A stretch of 64,000 nt of DNA from Cryptomeria japonica (taxonomy: Eukaryota; Streptophyta; Pinopsida; Cupressales; Cupressaceae). The DNA lies in contig NC_081415.1 of NCBI RefSeq assembly GCF_030272615.1, positions 625,643,740-625,707,739 on the forward strand, given 5' to 3'. The position numbers were made by a program, and so were the translations under genes. The notes beneath the pieces are model-generated. The model saw only the letters and a program-made list of their open reading frames with translations, had not been told where the DNA came from and made no database searches. The number at the start of each line of letters is the position of its first letter. Position 1 is the stretch's first letter. Shown here piece by piece: positions 33,532 to 46,576 of the stretch.

Positions 33532-36500
33532 TTAAGCATAATATCTACGCAAGTGCATAGCATTAATAGGTTCTTTAAGAGGCGTACAGTCTACATCCAC
33601 TATTTTGTAAGCACCTGATCCATAATCCTCAATAACGATATATGGTCCAAGCCAATTAGGACTAAATTTTCCCTTTTCTGCAGGTAAGGCATTCACATTG
33701 CGCTGATTCTCGTAGAGGACTAAGTCACCTACTGAAAAGGAACGTTGAATAACCTTATCATTATAGCTTCGTTGTAGAGTTTTGTGATACACTTGAATAT
33801 GCTCAAGAGCGTTTATACGCTGATCATCAAGCATCTCAAGCTGTTGAAGTCGTTGTTCTCTATAAGAGTCATCATCTACTATACCTTTGAGAGAAACCCT
33901 AAGTGATGGAATCTCTAATTCTAAGGGCATAATAGCGTCAGTACCATAAACAAGATTATAAGGAGTAGTTCCCGTAGCAATTCATACACTCGTTCAGTAG
34001 GCCCAAAGAGCATAGATCAGCTGGTTACTCCAATCCTTACCATGCTTATTCACGGTTTTGCAAAGAATTTGTTCAATTATCTTATTGGATGATTCGGCTT
34101 GGCCATTTGATTGAGGATAGTATGGTGTAGAAAATCGATGTTTGATATGATACTTCCCGAGGAATTTCTTCACGTCCTTGTTCTTAAATGATGTCCCATT
34201 ATCTGAGATTATAGTAGAAGGTATCCTGAATCGAGAAATAATGTTTTCTAGAAGAAATTGACAAATCACTTCAGCAGTGGTAGAGCGAAGGGGAATAGCT
34301 TCTACCCACTTTGTAAAGTAATCTGTTGCGGTTATAATGAAGGTGTGTCCTTGAGATGAAGGAGGAGAGATTTTTCCAATAAGATCCAAACCCCATGCGG
34401 AGAAAGGCCAAGAAGCTACTTGAGAACGGAGTTCTTGGGCAAGAGCATGAATCAGATTATTGTGTTGTTGACATTGATGACATTTTTTAACAAATGAAAA
34501 GGAATCCTTCTGCATAGTTTGCCAATAGTATCCCATACGAAGCAATCTATGAACCAAGGATTTGCCCCCAAAATTCCCCCCACAGGCACCTGAATGTGCC
34601 TCTTCAAGAGCAACAGGGATTTCCGACTTGTTAAGACAACGAAGGAGAAGACCATCATAACCCCTTCGGTAAAGGACATTAGAAAGAGTGATATACCTAG
34701 CAGACAGCTTGTGGATTCTAGCCCTAGTGTTCCTATTAGTGGAATCAGGAAAGGTACCATCAGTCAAATACCTTACGATATGCGAGTACCATTTGTCTGA
34801 GTCTACAAAGTCACAACATGTTACCAGGCTAGAATCGTCTACAATAGCTGGAGAAATAAGGTTGTGAATAACGAATTTAAGATCGACCACAGGGTCCTCT
34901 AAAGATACCAGAGAAGCCACACATGCCATTGCATCCACATGTCGATTATCTTTTCGAGGAACGGGTTCCATAGTATAGGAATCAAAATTTTGTAATAAAG
35001 AGACAGCAAGGTCTTTATATTGTGATAATTTGTCTTGTTTTGCTTGATATATTCCTGTTACTTGTCTTATAATCAATTGCGAATCTCCATAGATATGTAT
35101 GTGTTTTATATTCAGAGCTAAGGCTGCTTTTATTCTCGCTATAAGAGCCTCATACTCAGCAACGTTATTGGTACACAGGAAATTTAGACGATATGATAAA
35201 GGAATGGACTTCTTTGTAGGAGAAATCAGAACAACACCTGCCCCCGATCCCGTACGACACTTAGAGCCATCAAAGTATAACTCCCAAGTTTCATCTTTCT
35301 CTATAGAAATAATGAAGTCATCAGGAAAAGACTCAGGGTTAGGGAAGGAGAAAGGTGAAGGGGCCTCAACTAAGTGATTGGTCAACGCTTGTCCTTTAAT
35401 TGCTCTTTGTGAAACAAATTTAAGGTCAAATTCAGTTAACATCATAACCCACTTAGCTAGACGTCCTGATAAATCAATTTTAGAGAAAAGATGCTTCAAA
35501 GGATCAAACTTTACCATGACGTGGACTTCTGAATTTAAAAGATAATGTCTCAATTTTTGAGTCGCAAACACCAAGGCCAAGCATTGTCTTTCTATCGCAG
35601 AATATCGGGTCTCGTAATCGATTAAGGTACGACTTATGTAATAAACCAGACATTCCTTACCATCTTGATCATGTTGTGCCAACAAGGCTGCGAGAGCATG
35701 AGAAGAAGCAGCTGTATACAGAAGGAAGGGCTTAGAAGGTTCGGCAGGTTGAAGAATAGGAGGACTAGCCAAATACACTTTTAAATCTTCAAATGCTTGC
35801 TGACAATCCTCATTCCATTGAAAAGTGATATCTTTTTTAAGAAGTTGAGTAAAAGGAAAGGTATGATCCGCAAGCTGAGACACGAACCTACGAATAGCTT
35901 GAATCTTTCCTTGTAAGCTTTTAAGTTGAGACACATTTCTAGGAGGTGGCATGTTGACAATAGCATCTATTTTCTTAGTATCCACCTCAATCCCACGATG
36001 CGAAACTATGAACCCTAATATTTTTCCACTATCCACACCAAAAACGCATTTTCAGGGATTCAAGCGCATGTGATATTTATGAATTCTTTCAAAGATTTGA
36101 CGAAGGACTTTAACATGATTCATGTGAAGAAAGGATTTGGCCAAAATATCATCAACATAATCCTCTAAAATCTTATGCATATAATCATGAAAGATAAGGG
36201 TCATCGCTCGTTGATAAGTCGCACTGGCATTTTTAAGTCCAAAAGGCATCATTATCCAACAAAACGTACCCCAAGGAGTGGTGAAAGCAGTTTTGAATTG
36301 ATCTTCAGGGTTAATAAAAATTTGATTGTAACCTGAGAAACCATCCATGAAGGATAACAAGGCATGTCCTGCCGTAGAATCAACTATCATGTCAATGTTT
36401 GGAAGAGGGAAATCATCTTTCAAGGAAGCTTTATTCAAATCTCGAAAGTCAGTACACATTCTTATTTTGTTATCTGGTTTAGCCACAGTGACAATATTTG

Positions 36501-39111
36501 AAATCCATGGGGAATAGTCAATAGGGCGGATAAATCCAGCCTCCAATAATTTTTCGATCTCAGCTTTAACAAGTAGAGCCACCTTAGGATTCATTTTTTG
36601 AATCTTTTGTTTCATGGGCTTAGCATCAGGAACTAAGACAATATTATGGGTAACAATCTTAGGATCTATACCAAGCATGTCAGAATATGTCCAAGCAAAG
36701 ATCTCAGGGAATTCATGCAATAGTTCTTCATATTGTTTCTGTTCCTCTTCATCCAAACACTTTCCAATTTTAATAACTTTCTCTTTATTGCAAAGGTCTA
36801 TCTTAACATCAGTGGTATCACTTATGAGAAGATTACTTTGTTGAGGAGTATCCTTTAACTGAGGGAATTGTTTCACAATCTCATCATTATCAATCTCTTT
36901 TCCAAAATAGGCTTCAGTGTTCAAACAATAAGGGAGTCCCCTATTGTGATGATAACGAGGAAGAGTGTCATAGGCTCCCAAGAACTCAGCTAAAGCATCA
37001 TCGGTAGGGAAGATATCCAAAGCACAGTCACCCGAAGGATCCCCATCAATATACTCAGGGTGCTGTATTGATAGAGATGTAGAAATAGCATTAACACTAA
37101 TGCATGGTCTTTTAAAAGCTTTAGTATGTCTGTAGGGATTATAGCCAAGTCCAAAGTTATAATTGTGAAAATTAGTCTCTAGAGGAACTCTTATCCCTTG
37201 TTCATGAGCACCACAACCTTTTCCATGATACCCATGCTTAGCAAAAATGCAAAAACCACGACCATAACGATCAACCATTTCAGGAAGAGAAGGTGGTTTT
37301 TCATAAGACAAAGAATCAAACTCTTCATAATTATAGATGTGAGGAGAAGAAGTTTGAGAGGCGGCCACAAAATTATTACTCATAGATTCAGGTAAGGTTG
37401 ATTGATTTTTAGCTTCTTCTTTCTTTTCAACTTTATTATTTTCAGCTTCTTCCTTCTTTTCAACTTTAATTTCTCTAGAAGGAACCTTATATTCACCTAC
37501 AAAGGTAGGGTTAAAATCAAGAGATCCCCAATCATCCTCTGCAAGAACCTTCTCAGGATCAAAATCCTTTTTATGTGTAGTTTCAAGTCGAGAAGGATCT
37601 TCTTCAGGAGCTCCAGACTCATCCAAAGAATTCCAATCATCGGAGAGCGAGGATTCATCGATAGGTTTCTTGTTTAAAGAGTCATCACTAGACGAGGATG
37701 GCTTAGAAGAACTCCCTTTGGAAATAGATGTTTGTAGACAAGCTTGAAAATTAGTATCACCCATCAAGGTGTATGTCTTATTGTTATAAACGAATTTAAC
37801 TTGTCTATGCAATGTAGAAGGGATAGCTTGCATACTGTGAATCCAAGGTCTCCCCAGTAGCAAGTTATATGTTAAATTTCCTGGCATAACATGGATAGGA
37901 GTAGGCAAAGTAACAGGTCCCACTGTGAGAGGTAGGGTGATGATACCTAATGAAGTCTTAGCCACATTGTCAAAGCCATGAATGGGATGAGAGTCGGGCT
38001 CAATAAGAGATGTATCCACATTCATCTTATGCAATAAATTAATGCTACACACATTAAGGCCAGAGCCATTATCTACTAGTGTTCGTCTTATAGCAGTGTC
38101 TTTCATGATAACCACAATCATCAAGGGATCATATTGTTGTTGAATTTCACTAGTAGGCAACTCATCTTGGGAAAACACAATTTGAGCTTTAGGATTCATC
38201 ACAGAGTTAACAAAAGATGCTATATTACTAGATGTATTCAGTGGAGGAACATTCAACTCTTTCAAGGCATCTTGTAACATTCCATGATAAGCGGAAGAAG
38301 TTTGAATCAAATCCCAAAGGGATATCTTAGCAGGGGTAGCTTTAAGTTGTTCTATGAGATCATATTCCTTACCCATAACTTGCGAAATACGGGGAGCTTG
38401 AGGAAGAATTGGTTGAGGATTAGGAAGGGAAACTGGAATAACAGGAGGAGGATTAGGTTGCCTATTATTTCTAGTATGATAAGTATGGGCAACCGCATGA
38501 TAACTCTCTCTAGTTATTTGTTTAGCATAACTGTAAGGACTTATAGGTTTTCTTCCTTGCACGGTGATGATTGGTTTATTCGGGGTACGAAAGGAATCAT
38601 GATCATACCTTCCTTGGACAGTAAGGAGAGGTGATTTAAGAACTTGAAAGGTGGGAGAAGGATAAGCACCTTGGACTTCAAAGAGAGGCTTATTATGTTC
38701 ATTCAAGTTTATCATGTTGACCAATTTAGAGGCCTTGTTCTTGTTTAAAGATTTTGATAAAGCCACAAAGTCATCAAGAGCATCATCCAACAAAGCCTGA
38801 TCATATCGGTTAAAAGGTTTGTCTTTTGATTCAAAAGGAGACATTTCCTCATAGAGGGGATTATTGAAAACAACCATGTTACTAGATTCAGGGGAAGAGT
38901 TGATAGGAATGTATCCTTGAGAGGAATCATTCGACTTATCTTTCTCATCACACCTAAATGGCATAGTAACAAGGTTTATGAGTTTTTGGTAAAATGAAGG
39001 TTTGGCATCCTTAGGGTTTAAAAAATCATCTAAAGCTTCATCTAATTCATCTTGGCTATACTCATAATAATCATCAAAAGCATGAACATTTTGCAAATAG
39101 AAATCTGACAT
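33532..39111 (-). pseudogene. Tat-C pro-pol polyprotein, three stops
   Basis: A single 1860-codon frame from ATG 39111 to TAA 33532. The N-terminal ~230 residues are disordered with two ALDDF motifs (DELDEALDDFLNP, ALLDDALDDFVAL). Then come EYDLIEQLKATPAKISLWDL, a protease-like domain (VDNGSGLNVCS, LLGRPWIH), an acidic Ser-rich stretch and a G-patch-like segment (YGRGFCIFAKHGYHGKG). RT keeps YVDDILAKS; the usual RNase H has AAS at the first acidic site; a second, archaeal-type RNase H (YFDGSKCRTGSGAG, AEYEAL, GDSQLI) keeps its acids. Integrase has D (GLDLIGK), D (SDNG) and E (GQAESSN) but Asn for the second zinc His (CGGNFGG). Stops, all TGA: 36054-36052, 33996-33994, 33987-33985. No gag or CCHC knuckle is present. 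Confidence 0.92.
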
Positions 39112-39253
39112 TTTGAAAAGATTGCATAAAATTTAAACACACAATGCAAAGAAACACACTTTTTTTTTTTTTTTTCTTTAATGAAAATGAAATGAAAACA
39201 CACTAAATCTAGATCTAGATCTAACAAATGTAATGCAAGAGGAAGCAATGATA

Positions 39254-39273
39254 GATTCACGTCGGGTTCACCA
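39254..39273 (-). promoter_or_regulatory. Primer-binding site of Tat-C
   Basis: On the minus strand TGGTGAACCCGACGTGAATC, three bases inside the 5' LTR edge. It has the TGG start of a tRNA 3'-end complement; I cannot name the tRNA with confidence. Confidence 0.75.
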
Positions 39274-39276
39274 AAA

Positions 39277-40941
39277 TGTGTGGGGGAAAAAAGCGAGACT
39301 AGGTTAATCATGCCCTAATCCTACCTTTTGACACACATTACGGAATACGAAAGAGCCTAGAGATATCACACAATTGGCTACTTCTTTTGGTGAAAGAGAG
39401 AGCCATGGGATATCTATTAGGATTTCTATTCCCTTGTTGAAATTGTAAGGTCAAGTAATGCAAGTTCAAACCCTAATCCCAAAATGCAAGTATGAACTAA
39501 TAACAAGATTGTAGAATTGAGATTAAACAATGAACACCTATAAATACAAGGATGAAATAAGAATGCAGATGTGTACCCGGAGTCAAAATCGGACTGAAAA
39601 TGTTCAGGACAGGGGCGCAGGCGCCACTGTCCTGAAAACTACACCGGAAACTGTTGTTCTGCACTCTAGAACACTGTCGGAAAGCTGTCTGCAAACTGTC
39701 TGTCCGGAGGACCAGGGCGCCCAGCGCCTCTGTCCCAGGGACTAGGGTGCCCAACGCCTCTATTGTGGCAGGACCAGGGCGCCCAGCGCCCCTGTCCCAG
39801 TCTTCTGCTCTGCAATTTGATACAGAGTGCTGTCTCGACCTTCTTTCTCCGGATCTATATCCCGCGGCGTCGTCTGAATCCCGAAACCTGCAGTGATATC
39901 TGGAAAAGGGTGTATGGGCAGCTATATAGGGTTTCACCTTAGTCAAACCCCCACTTCGGTGATTTCCACCTCCATGAATAGCCAAGTTGTTTTGTAAAAT
40001 GTATTGTGTGTGTAGACCTAGTGTGTGTGCAAGGTCCTAAAATGCAAGAAAGCAAACTAGAGCAACCTAGAAAGTAAACCCTAATTGCTTGTAAATGATA
40101 ACGTAAATGCTCTAAATCAAGATGCAAAGTGATCTAAAGCATGAATAAATGATGTATTGAAGCTTATGTAAAGACATGAAAACAACATGAAATCATACCC
40201 AACCCTCAAGGGAGGAGTACAAGCCAATCTTCAATCGGTAATCTCCTATTGTTCTTCAATGTCTTCCAAGCCCTAAGTGGATGAAATGAATTTGATAGAT
40301 GCTTGATAGAAAGATGTTGTAAGATGTTGAAGTCTTCAAAGATCTGCCCTTTCGCTGCATATGAAGTTTTTGGAAACAAAAATCGGATCCCTTCAAATGA
40401 GGAAAGAGAGCTTTTATGTATGAAACCCTAGGTCGTAAATTCGTATTTTGGCCGACCTAGAGATTGAATATCCCACCAATTTATTGGGGTTAAGCTTTAT
40501 TTTATGATTGGATTGCGGTCCTAAAATTTTGGGAAAAATGTCCGGGACCATGTTGCACTCCGGGCGCCACGGTCCTGACAACTTTTCACCAAATTTTCAG
40601 GGCCGTCGGATATGATGATTTTAGAGAGAATCCCGAAGTTACAGGTGATTTCGAGATGTTTTGACCCCGAAACCAAGCCCCCAAGTTCGAAATAGGACTT
40701 AATTAGGGTTTTTGATTAAGTGGTGCATTGGAGGAATAAAATGCGAAGGGCGCGCTTTAGTGAAAAGGGCCCAATTTTATGATGTAGAGAATGATGAAAT
40801 AGGACCTTAGACCTAATTAATTTGTTTAATTAAGTGCTTAAGGAGAAATGCAATGCAGAATGTAAAATGCACTAAGGCGGGTGCTAAACTAGGTGTGAAA
40901 TTGTACCACCCTAGCAAGTGCGTACAATTTACGACGCTACA
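39277..40941 (-). repeat. Tat-C 5' LTR (right)
   Basis: 1665 bp, TGTGTGGGGG to GACGCTACA. One TATATAG box (39923-39928, minus) and three units of the GC-rich repeat. Otherwise very close to the left LTR. Confidence 0.95.
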
Positions 40942-40946
40942 CATTC
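40942..40946. repeat. Target-site duplication, right copy (Tat-C)
   Basis: CATTC, identical to 28030-28034; B1 gag resumes here. Confidence 0.92.
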
Positions 40947-42424
40947 CCAAAAGGGATGATGTAGAAATTCTAAATAACATTCAATCCAATAAGGATACAA
41001 GAAGGGGTATAGATGATACAAGAAGAGATCAAGATCCTCCTAGAATGCAAAATCATGGTTATACAAGAACAAATCATGTTGATAACCCCATCACAATTCT
41101 CACACAACAAATACAAACACTACAAACACAAATTCAAGATATGCAGAGAGGAAATGTTAGAAGATACTCACTTCAAGAAATTTGTCCTTATCCATTCAAC
41201 ATAAATCTAAACATGATACCATTTCCTATAGGTTGTGAAACTCCCAAATACGAAAAATATGATGGAAGCACTGACCCCAAAGATCATATACGAGAATTTT
41301 GCACAATGAGTATGGAGTTTGCACATGAGGATACCTACTTGATGAGATTATTTCTGAAAAGCTTAACTAGACTAGCTATGGAATGGTTCTCCAAACTTCC
41401 ACCTAGAATCAGATCATTCTCAAAATTGGTGGATAAGTTTGTTTCACAATACTCTTACAACATACAACATGAACTAACAATGCTAGACCTATGCAATGCC
41501 AAACAAAAGAGTGGAGAACCTTTCATGACATTTTTACAGAGATGGAGACAGTTAGCTTCACTATAGCCTCGTACTCTGCCAGAGTATGAAAAAATGGACA
41601 TATTCATCGACAACCTAAATGATCAAATGAGTAGTTGAAAATATACAAAGAAGGAGTTCACCCTCCTAACAACACTAACAACAAAAAAAATTATAAGACA
41701 AAGTTTTGGAATAGAAACCGTAATGTCGTCAATGATGGGATAGTGGATAACAACAATGTGAAACCAAAACTAGTTTTTAATTTATCCAATCACTTAGCAA
41801 CGGCTCAACAAAACAACAATCACCAAAAAGAAACTATCAAAAATTTCTTTCGAAGACAATTTACAAACACTGGTGAACCCCTTGGGTCAACACTAAATAC
41901 ACTTCTCACAAACAAATTGATTACTTTGCCAAAAGGAAGGAACTACGAACCTCAAGTAAAACCCCCTGGGTGGAATGATAACCATTATTGTGATTTGCAT
42001 CGAAACAAGGGGCATCACACAGATAATTGTCAATGGTTGAAACATGTCATCCAAGATTTGATTGATAATGGAGTAATAATTGTGGATGGACATAAAACAA
42101 ATGAATCTCATACAAATTTTAAAAATCCACTTCCAAACTATGAGAAGGGTGAATCATCAACAACAAATAATGGTAAGGGTAAAACAAAGGTAAACTACGC
42201 TCATACATATGATAATGTGGTAAATGTGAGTGTAGTTAAAGAAAAGAAAAATCAAGAACCTACTCATGCTATCAAAAGAAGCAAAGCCAAAGTTGTTTTG
42301 CCAGGTCTTGCAAAACAATATAATCTAGTGGAGCAATTGCAAAAAATGCTCATGCAAATATTCATCTTAGAACTTTTAAAGCTTTCACTTACTCACAAAG
42401 AAATTATTGAATGAGCATTAGTAG
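40942..42424 (+). pseudogene. B1 gag, main part
   Basis: Continues the split gag. It contains Gln-rich ILTQQIQTLQTQIQDM, the retrotransposon Gag core (KYDGSTDPKDHIREF, MEFAHEDTYLMRLFLKSL, AMEWFSKLPP) at about 41260-41470 and a Tat-type nucleocapsid (CDLHRNKGHHTDNC, about 41991). Stops include TAG at about 41565 and TGA near 41637 and 42411. Relative to B2 about 85 bp are missing at 41633 and about 95 bp in all near 42425. It would form the particle shell and bind RNA. Confidence 0.85.
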
Positions 42425-45400
42425 GTGTCTAAAGATGACATGTCCTTGCAACATCCCCATAATTCTCCCTTTCATATCAAAGTCATCATTCATAAGATGC
42501 GAGTTAAACGTGTCCTAATAGATGGAGGAGATGGCTTAAACATTTGCTCTTTGAGTCTAGTCCGTGCTATAGGTTATTCAAAAGATGTAGTTGATCCCCA
42601 AAAAAAGATCACCATCAAAGCCTATGATGAAGAAGAGTGTTCCTCTAAAGGAATTGTGATGTTACACATCAGAGTGGGACCTTTATAGAAAGACATAACA
42701 TGCCAAGTTCTAGACTTGGACTTATCATACAACATACTCTTGGGAAGAACCTAGATACATGACATACAAGTTGTTCCATGCACATATCATCAGTGCCTAA
42801 AGTTTCCCTACAATGGGCAGGAAATCATGATCTCAATAGATCCAAATCCATTTTAGTATTGTAGTAAGCTCAAACCAGTTCAAGAGGTCATTGTTCCTCA
42901 GAATAGGGAGGCATCATCTTCGAACACACAATCTAAAGAAAAATCATTTGCCTCAATTTTGTCAAGTATGGAAAAACAAATGCAGCTAAGAGATCAAGCG
43001 AATCGAGAATATTCAATATCACAATTACCACTTTCTCCTAAATCCTTTGGAAAACCACCAAAATCTAAACAACAACCAATTGTGAAACATCTTCCAATAT
43101 TTGATGGACCATTTGTTAGTGTTGGGACCTTATCAGAGGAAACAGAAGAAAAAGATGTACTACAGTGGCTATACAAGGATGAAGAAGTCCAACAAAAGAT
43201 CAACAATGTTCGCATACCTACAAAAAAGTATGGAAAAGGATTTAACATTCTTAGAAAAATGGGATACATTGGAACAGGTCCTATAGGGAAAAGAAAAGAA
43301 GGTATATCAAAACCTATCCAACCTTACACTTAGCAGACTATAGACAAAGCAGGCTTAGGGTATGGACAAGTTACTCTACCAGAAGACACATCTTTTAGCC
43401 AACAATAAGAGGAATATGAAAACAGACAAGAACAACTGGCAATTGAAAGAGAAGAAACACTAGCTACGCAACAAGCACAAGAAAACATGAAATGGGAAAA
43501 GAAGCAAGATTCAAATCAATAGGAAAAACAAACTTAAAGCACCTCCCAAGTAGCATTAACTCTCAATAAAAACAAGCACGAACCTAGTACTACTCAAGGA
43601 GAACTCATAGCAAGGTTGACAGAACTCAATCTCAGTCCAAAAGAGGTTGACATTAAAAGAAGAAAAGATATAGCAAGAAAAGCAGAAGAAATAAATCAAA
43701 TACTATATGAAAAAATTTGTAGATTGCAAGCTGCAAGTGAGATAGATTATAACGAATGGGAATGGGATTCCTATCACTCTGAAGAATCAGATGAAGAAAA
43801 TTTCTTTGAAGAAGATGTAGGAGTCGATGTAGTTCACATGTATACAGAGCAAACGTTATGAATTAGTTCACTTGAATAAGAATCACATTCGGCTGACTTG
43901 GACTTAATCGAGGATGATCAAGAGATCCTTGTGCGAGGTCATTTTGATGAGAGTACCATTCTAGACATAGACATGCATATCAAAAACTTTGATACATCCA
44001 TCATGACCCTCAATACTCTCAAAAGATCTCAACCTGATGACACCCTACCTCTAATCCACCTCAAACTTATTGATTGGGAAAATGATGGAAATACTTCCAT
44101 TGATACCTTTCCTAATGACCATGCCATATCTGTATATCTTAATGCAATCAAACCCACAACAACTTTCACTAGGAATTTCAACAACGCACCTTCTAGTCAA
44201 GTGGGGCCAAATCTCCTAGTCGCAAAAAGGAAAATAAAGAAAACAATATCAGGTCTGATGCTGAAAAACCATTTCTTGGAAACATTAGATCAGGAAAAAG
44301 TAAATAGAAATGACACATCTAACAGTGAAAACCTCCTCAAGGTGCCGGAAGATGGGAGATTTGATACTTTACCTGCACACTATCAATAAAGGTTATCAAT
44401 TTTGATTGAACCAAAGGAGGTAGTTAACATTGGGACAACAGAGCAGCCAAAAATTCTCCATCCAACAACTTCTCTATTAGAGCAAGAAATGCAATAATAT
44501 ATGGAATTATTCAAACAATGACAAATCAATTTTGCCTGGTCATATGAAGACATGCTAGGGTTGGATCCATAGCTTATTATGCATCACTTAAATGTCAGTC
44601 CAGGAGCCAAACCAATTAAACATAAATTAAGGATAATGCATCCACATATTGCTCTAGTCAAAGCAGAATTAAAGAAATTACTAGATGTTGGATTCATCAG
44701 ACTTGTAGCTTATCCTCAATGGGTATCCAACATTGTTCTTGTTTCCAAACCAGATAAAAGTATCAGAATATGCATAGACTTCAGAGATCTTAATAATGCA
44801 TGTCCAAAGGACAACTTTCCTTTGCCTAACATTGACATAATTGTAGATTTAACTGTTGGACACTCCATGTTTTCTCTAATGGATGGTTTCTCTGGATATA
44901 ATTAGATTAAAATAGCACCCGAAGATCAAGAAAAGATAGCTTTCATATGCCCATGGGGTACTTTCTGCTGGAATGTCATGCCTTTTGGACTAAAGAATGC
45001 AGGTGCTACATATCTGAGATATTCCATGACATGATGCATACATTTATGGAAGATTATGTGGATGACATCTTGGAAAAATCCTATAATAGAGAAGACCATA
45101 TAGGAATACTATAAAAGATCTTTGACAGGTTAGAACAGTATAAGCTACGACTCAATCCCAAGAAATGTGCCTTTGGTGTCACTTCAGGAAAGCTATTGGG
45201 ATACATTGTTTTAGCTAGAGGTATCAAAGTAGATCCAGCTAAGGTCAAAGCAATCATGGAAATGGCATCTCCCTGGAATATCAGTCAACTAAGATCACTT
45301 CAAGGAAGACTACAGTCAATCAAAAGATTTGTTGCTCAGCTAGCAGATAAATGCAAATCATTTACTCATCTATTGCACAAAAATGTTCATTTCAAGTTGG

Positions 45401-46576
45401 ACCATCAATGTGAGGACGCATTCAACAAGATCAAGACCTATCTCATGCAACCACCCGTCCTAATATCACCAATTTTAGGAAAGCCATTATTACTCTATGT
45501 ATCAACCATTGAAGTATCATTAGGAGTTCTGGTGGCACAATAGGATGATGAAGGAAAAAAATGAGCCATTTACTACATTAGCAGAACACTAGTAGGATAC
45601 GAGATCAACTATTCACCAATAGAAAAAGCATGCTTGGTGGTAGTTTTTGCTTCTCAAAAATTAAGACACTATCTACTATCTCACTCCATCAAGTTGATAG
45701 CTAAAATTGATCCATTGAAGTATTTACTCAGCAAGGCAACATTAACAAGAAGATTAGCAAAATGGATCATGATTCTAAGTGAGTTTGATATTGAGTATGT
45801 AGATAAAAAAAATATCAAGGGGCAAGTCATTGCAGACCAACTAGCAGAGCACCACTTCAAGATGATCATCCTTTACAAATCTAGTTTCCCAATGCTGATA
45901 TCCTAACGGTCACAACAAAAACATGGCAATTATACTTTGATGGGTCATATACACAGCATGGATCAAGAGCAGGTATTCTATTCATCACACTACAAGGTCA
46001 TGCAATTCCAAAAACATACAAATTAAGCTTTCCATGTACCAACAATACAATATATTATGAAGGTTTGGTTATAGGTATCAAAATGGCTATATAATGGAGC
46101 AATACACACTTCAAGTCTTTGGAGACTCTCAGCTTGTCATCAATCAAATCAATGACGATTATCAAACAAACGATGAAAAGTTAATGCCTTATAAAAAGAT
46201 GGTTGATGATATCAAGAAAAACTTTGTAGAAGTAACTTTTTAGCAGATTCCAAGAAATGACAACAAAGCAGCAGATGCCATGGCAACACTTGCTTCTCTC
46301 CTTCAGACACAGGAAAATCAAGAGCATTACGAATTCCTGATGGAAGAGTTGTTTTACCCTGCTCATAATTGTCCTGATTCCCAAACTATCCGTCACCTTG
46401 TTAGGCATGATTGCTCCCATTATGGCCAAGCTTACACATACCTAAAAGATAATATCCCCCCTCCTGACTTATCGAAAAACCAAAAGAGAAACTTTATTTG
46501 CCAATCCTCTCATTATACTCTTGTAGTGGATACCCTATTTAAACAAGGTTTGGATGGCACTCTTTTAAGATGTCTT
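42425..46576 (+). pseudogene. B1 protease, RT, RNase H (integrase lost)
   Basis: Protease-like domain near 42500-42760 (VLIDGGDGLNICSLS, LLGRT then a TAG where B2 has PWIHD); G-patch-like KYGKGFNILRKMGYIGTGP near 43227; acidic linker; RT at 44560-45180 (FRDLNNACPKDNFPLPNID, then a TAG at the NQI site near 44903, EDYVDDILEKS); RNase H at 45190-45900; second RNase H at 45930-46300 (YFDGSYTQHGSRAG, GDSQLVI, NKAADAMATLAS). Many stops and shifts. The frame is cut at 46576 just before the integrase zinc region, where D begins. Confidence 0.85.
46572..46576. repeat. Presumed target site of D, left copy
   Basis: GTCTT precedes the TG of D and fits the B2 counterpart (AAGATGTCTCGAAC). The right copy is outside the window, so this is unconfirmed. 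Confidence 0.45.

Larger units (their letters stand above)
28035..40941 (-). mobile_element. Tat-C: gag-less Tat-lineage gypsy with antisense PMD gene
   Basis: 12.9 kb, perfect 5-bp target duplication CATTC, LTRs of 1737 bp (left, 3') and 1665 bp (right, 5'), inserted in B1 gag in opposite orientation. Coding content on its own strand is one 1860-codon frame (39111-33532) with protease, RT, RNase H, archaeal-type RNase H and integrase. Between pol and the 3' LTR lies a plus-strand, intron-containing plant mobile domain gene. Extra ORFs at this place, in either orientation, are known from plant Tat-lineage elements. No Gag domain is recognisable. The polyprotein has only three stops, so it is the least decayed element here. 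Confidence 0.93.
24393..46576 (+). mobile_element. B1: Tat-lineage gypsy element, split and truncated
   Basis: Starts in the copia A 5' LTR and comprises a 5' LTR (24393-25560), primer-binding site, 2-kb leader, gag start (27650-28034), then after Tat-C the rest of gag and pol (40942-46576). It aligns with B2 (52194-) over all parts. It breaks at 46576, ahead of the integrase, where D begins. The LTR start reads CGTATACACC against TGTATACACC in B2, so the terminal T has mutated. Tat lineage is inferred from the CX2H-type nucleocapsid, gag fold and second RNase H (YFDGS...GDSQL). It carries many stops and two small deletions relative to B2. Confidence 0.9.

Noticed and set aside
28035-40941. 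Two separate elements or a segmental duplication
   Set aside because: The two 1.7-kb direct repeats are LTRs of one element: CATTC duplication, PBS and PPT at the correct edges, and B1 gag continues across.
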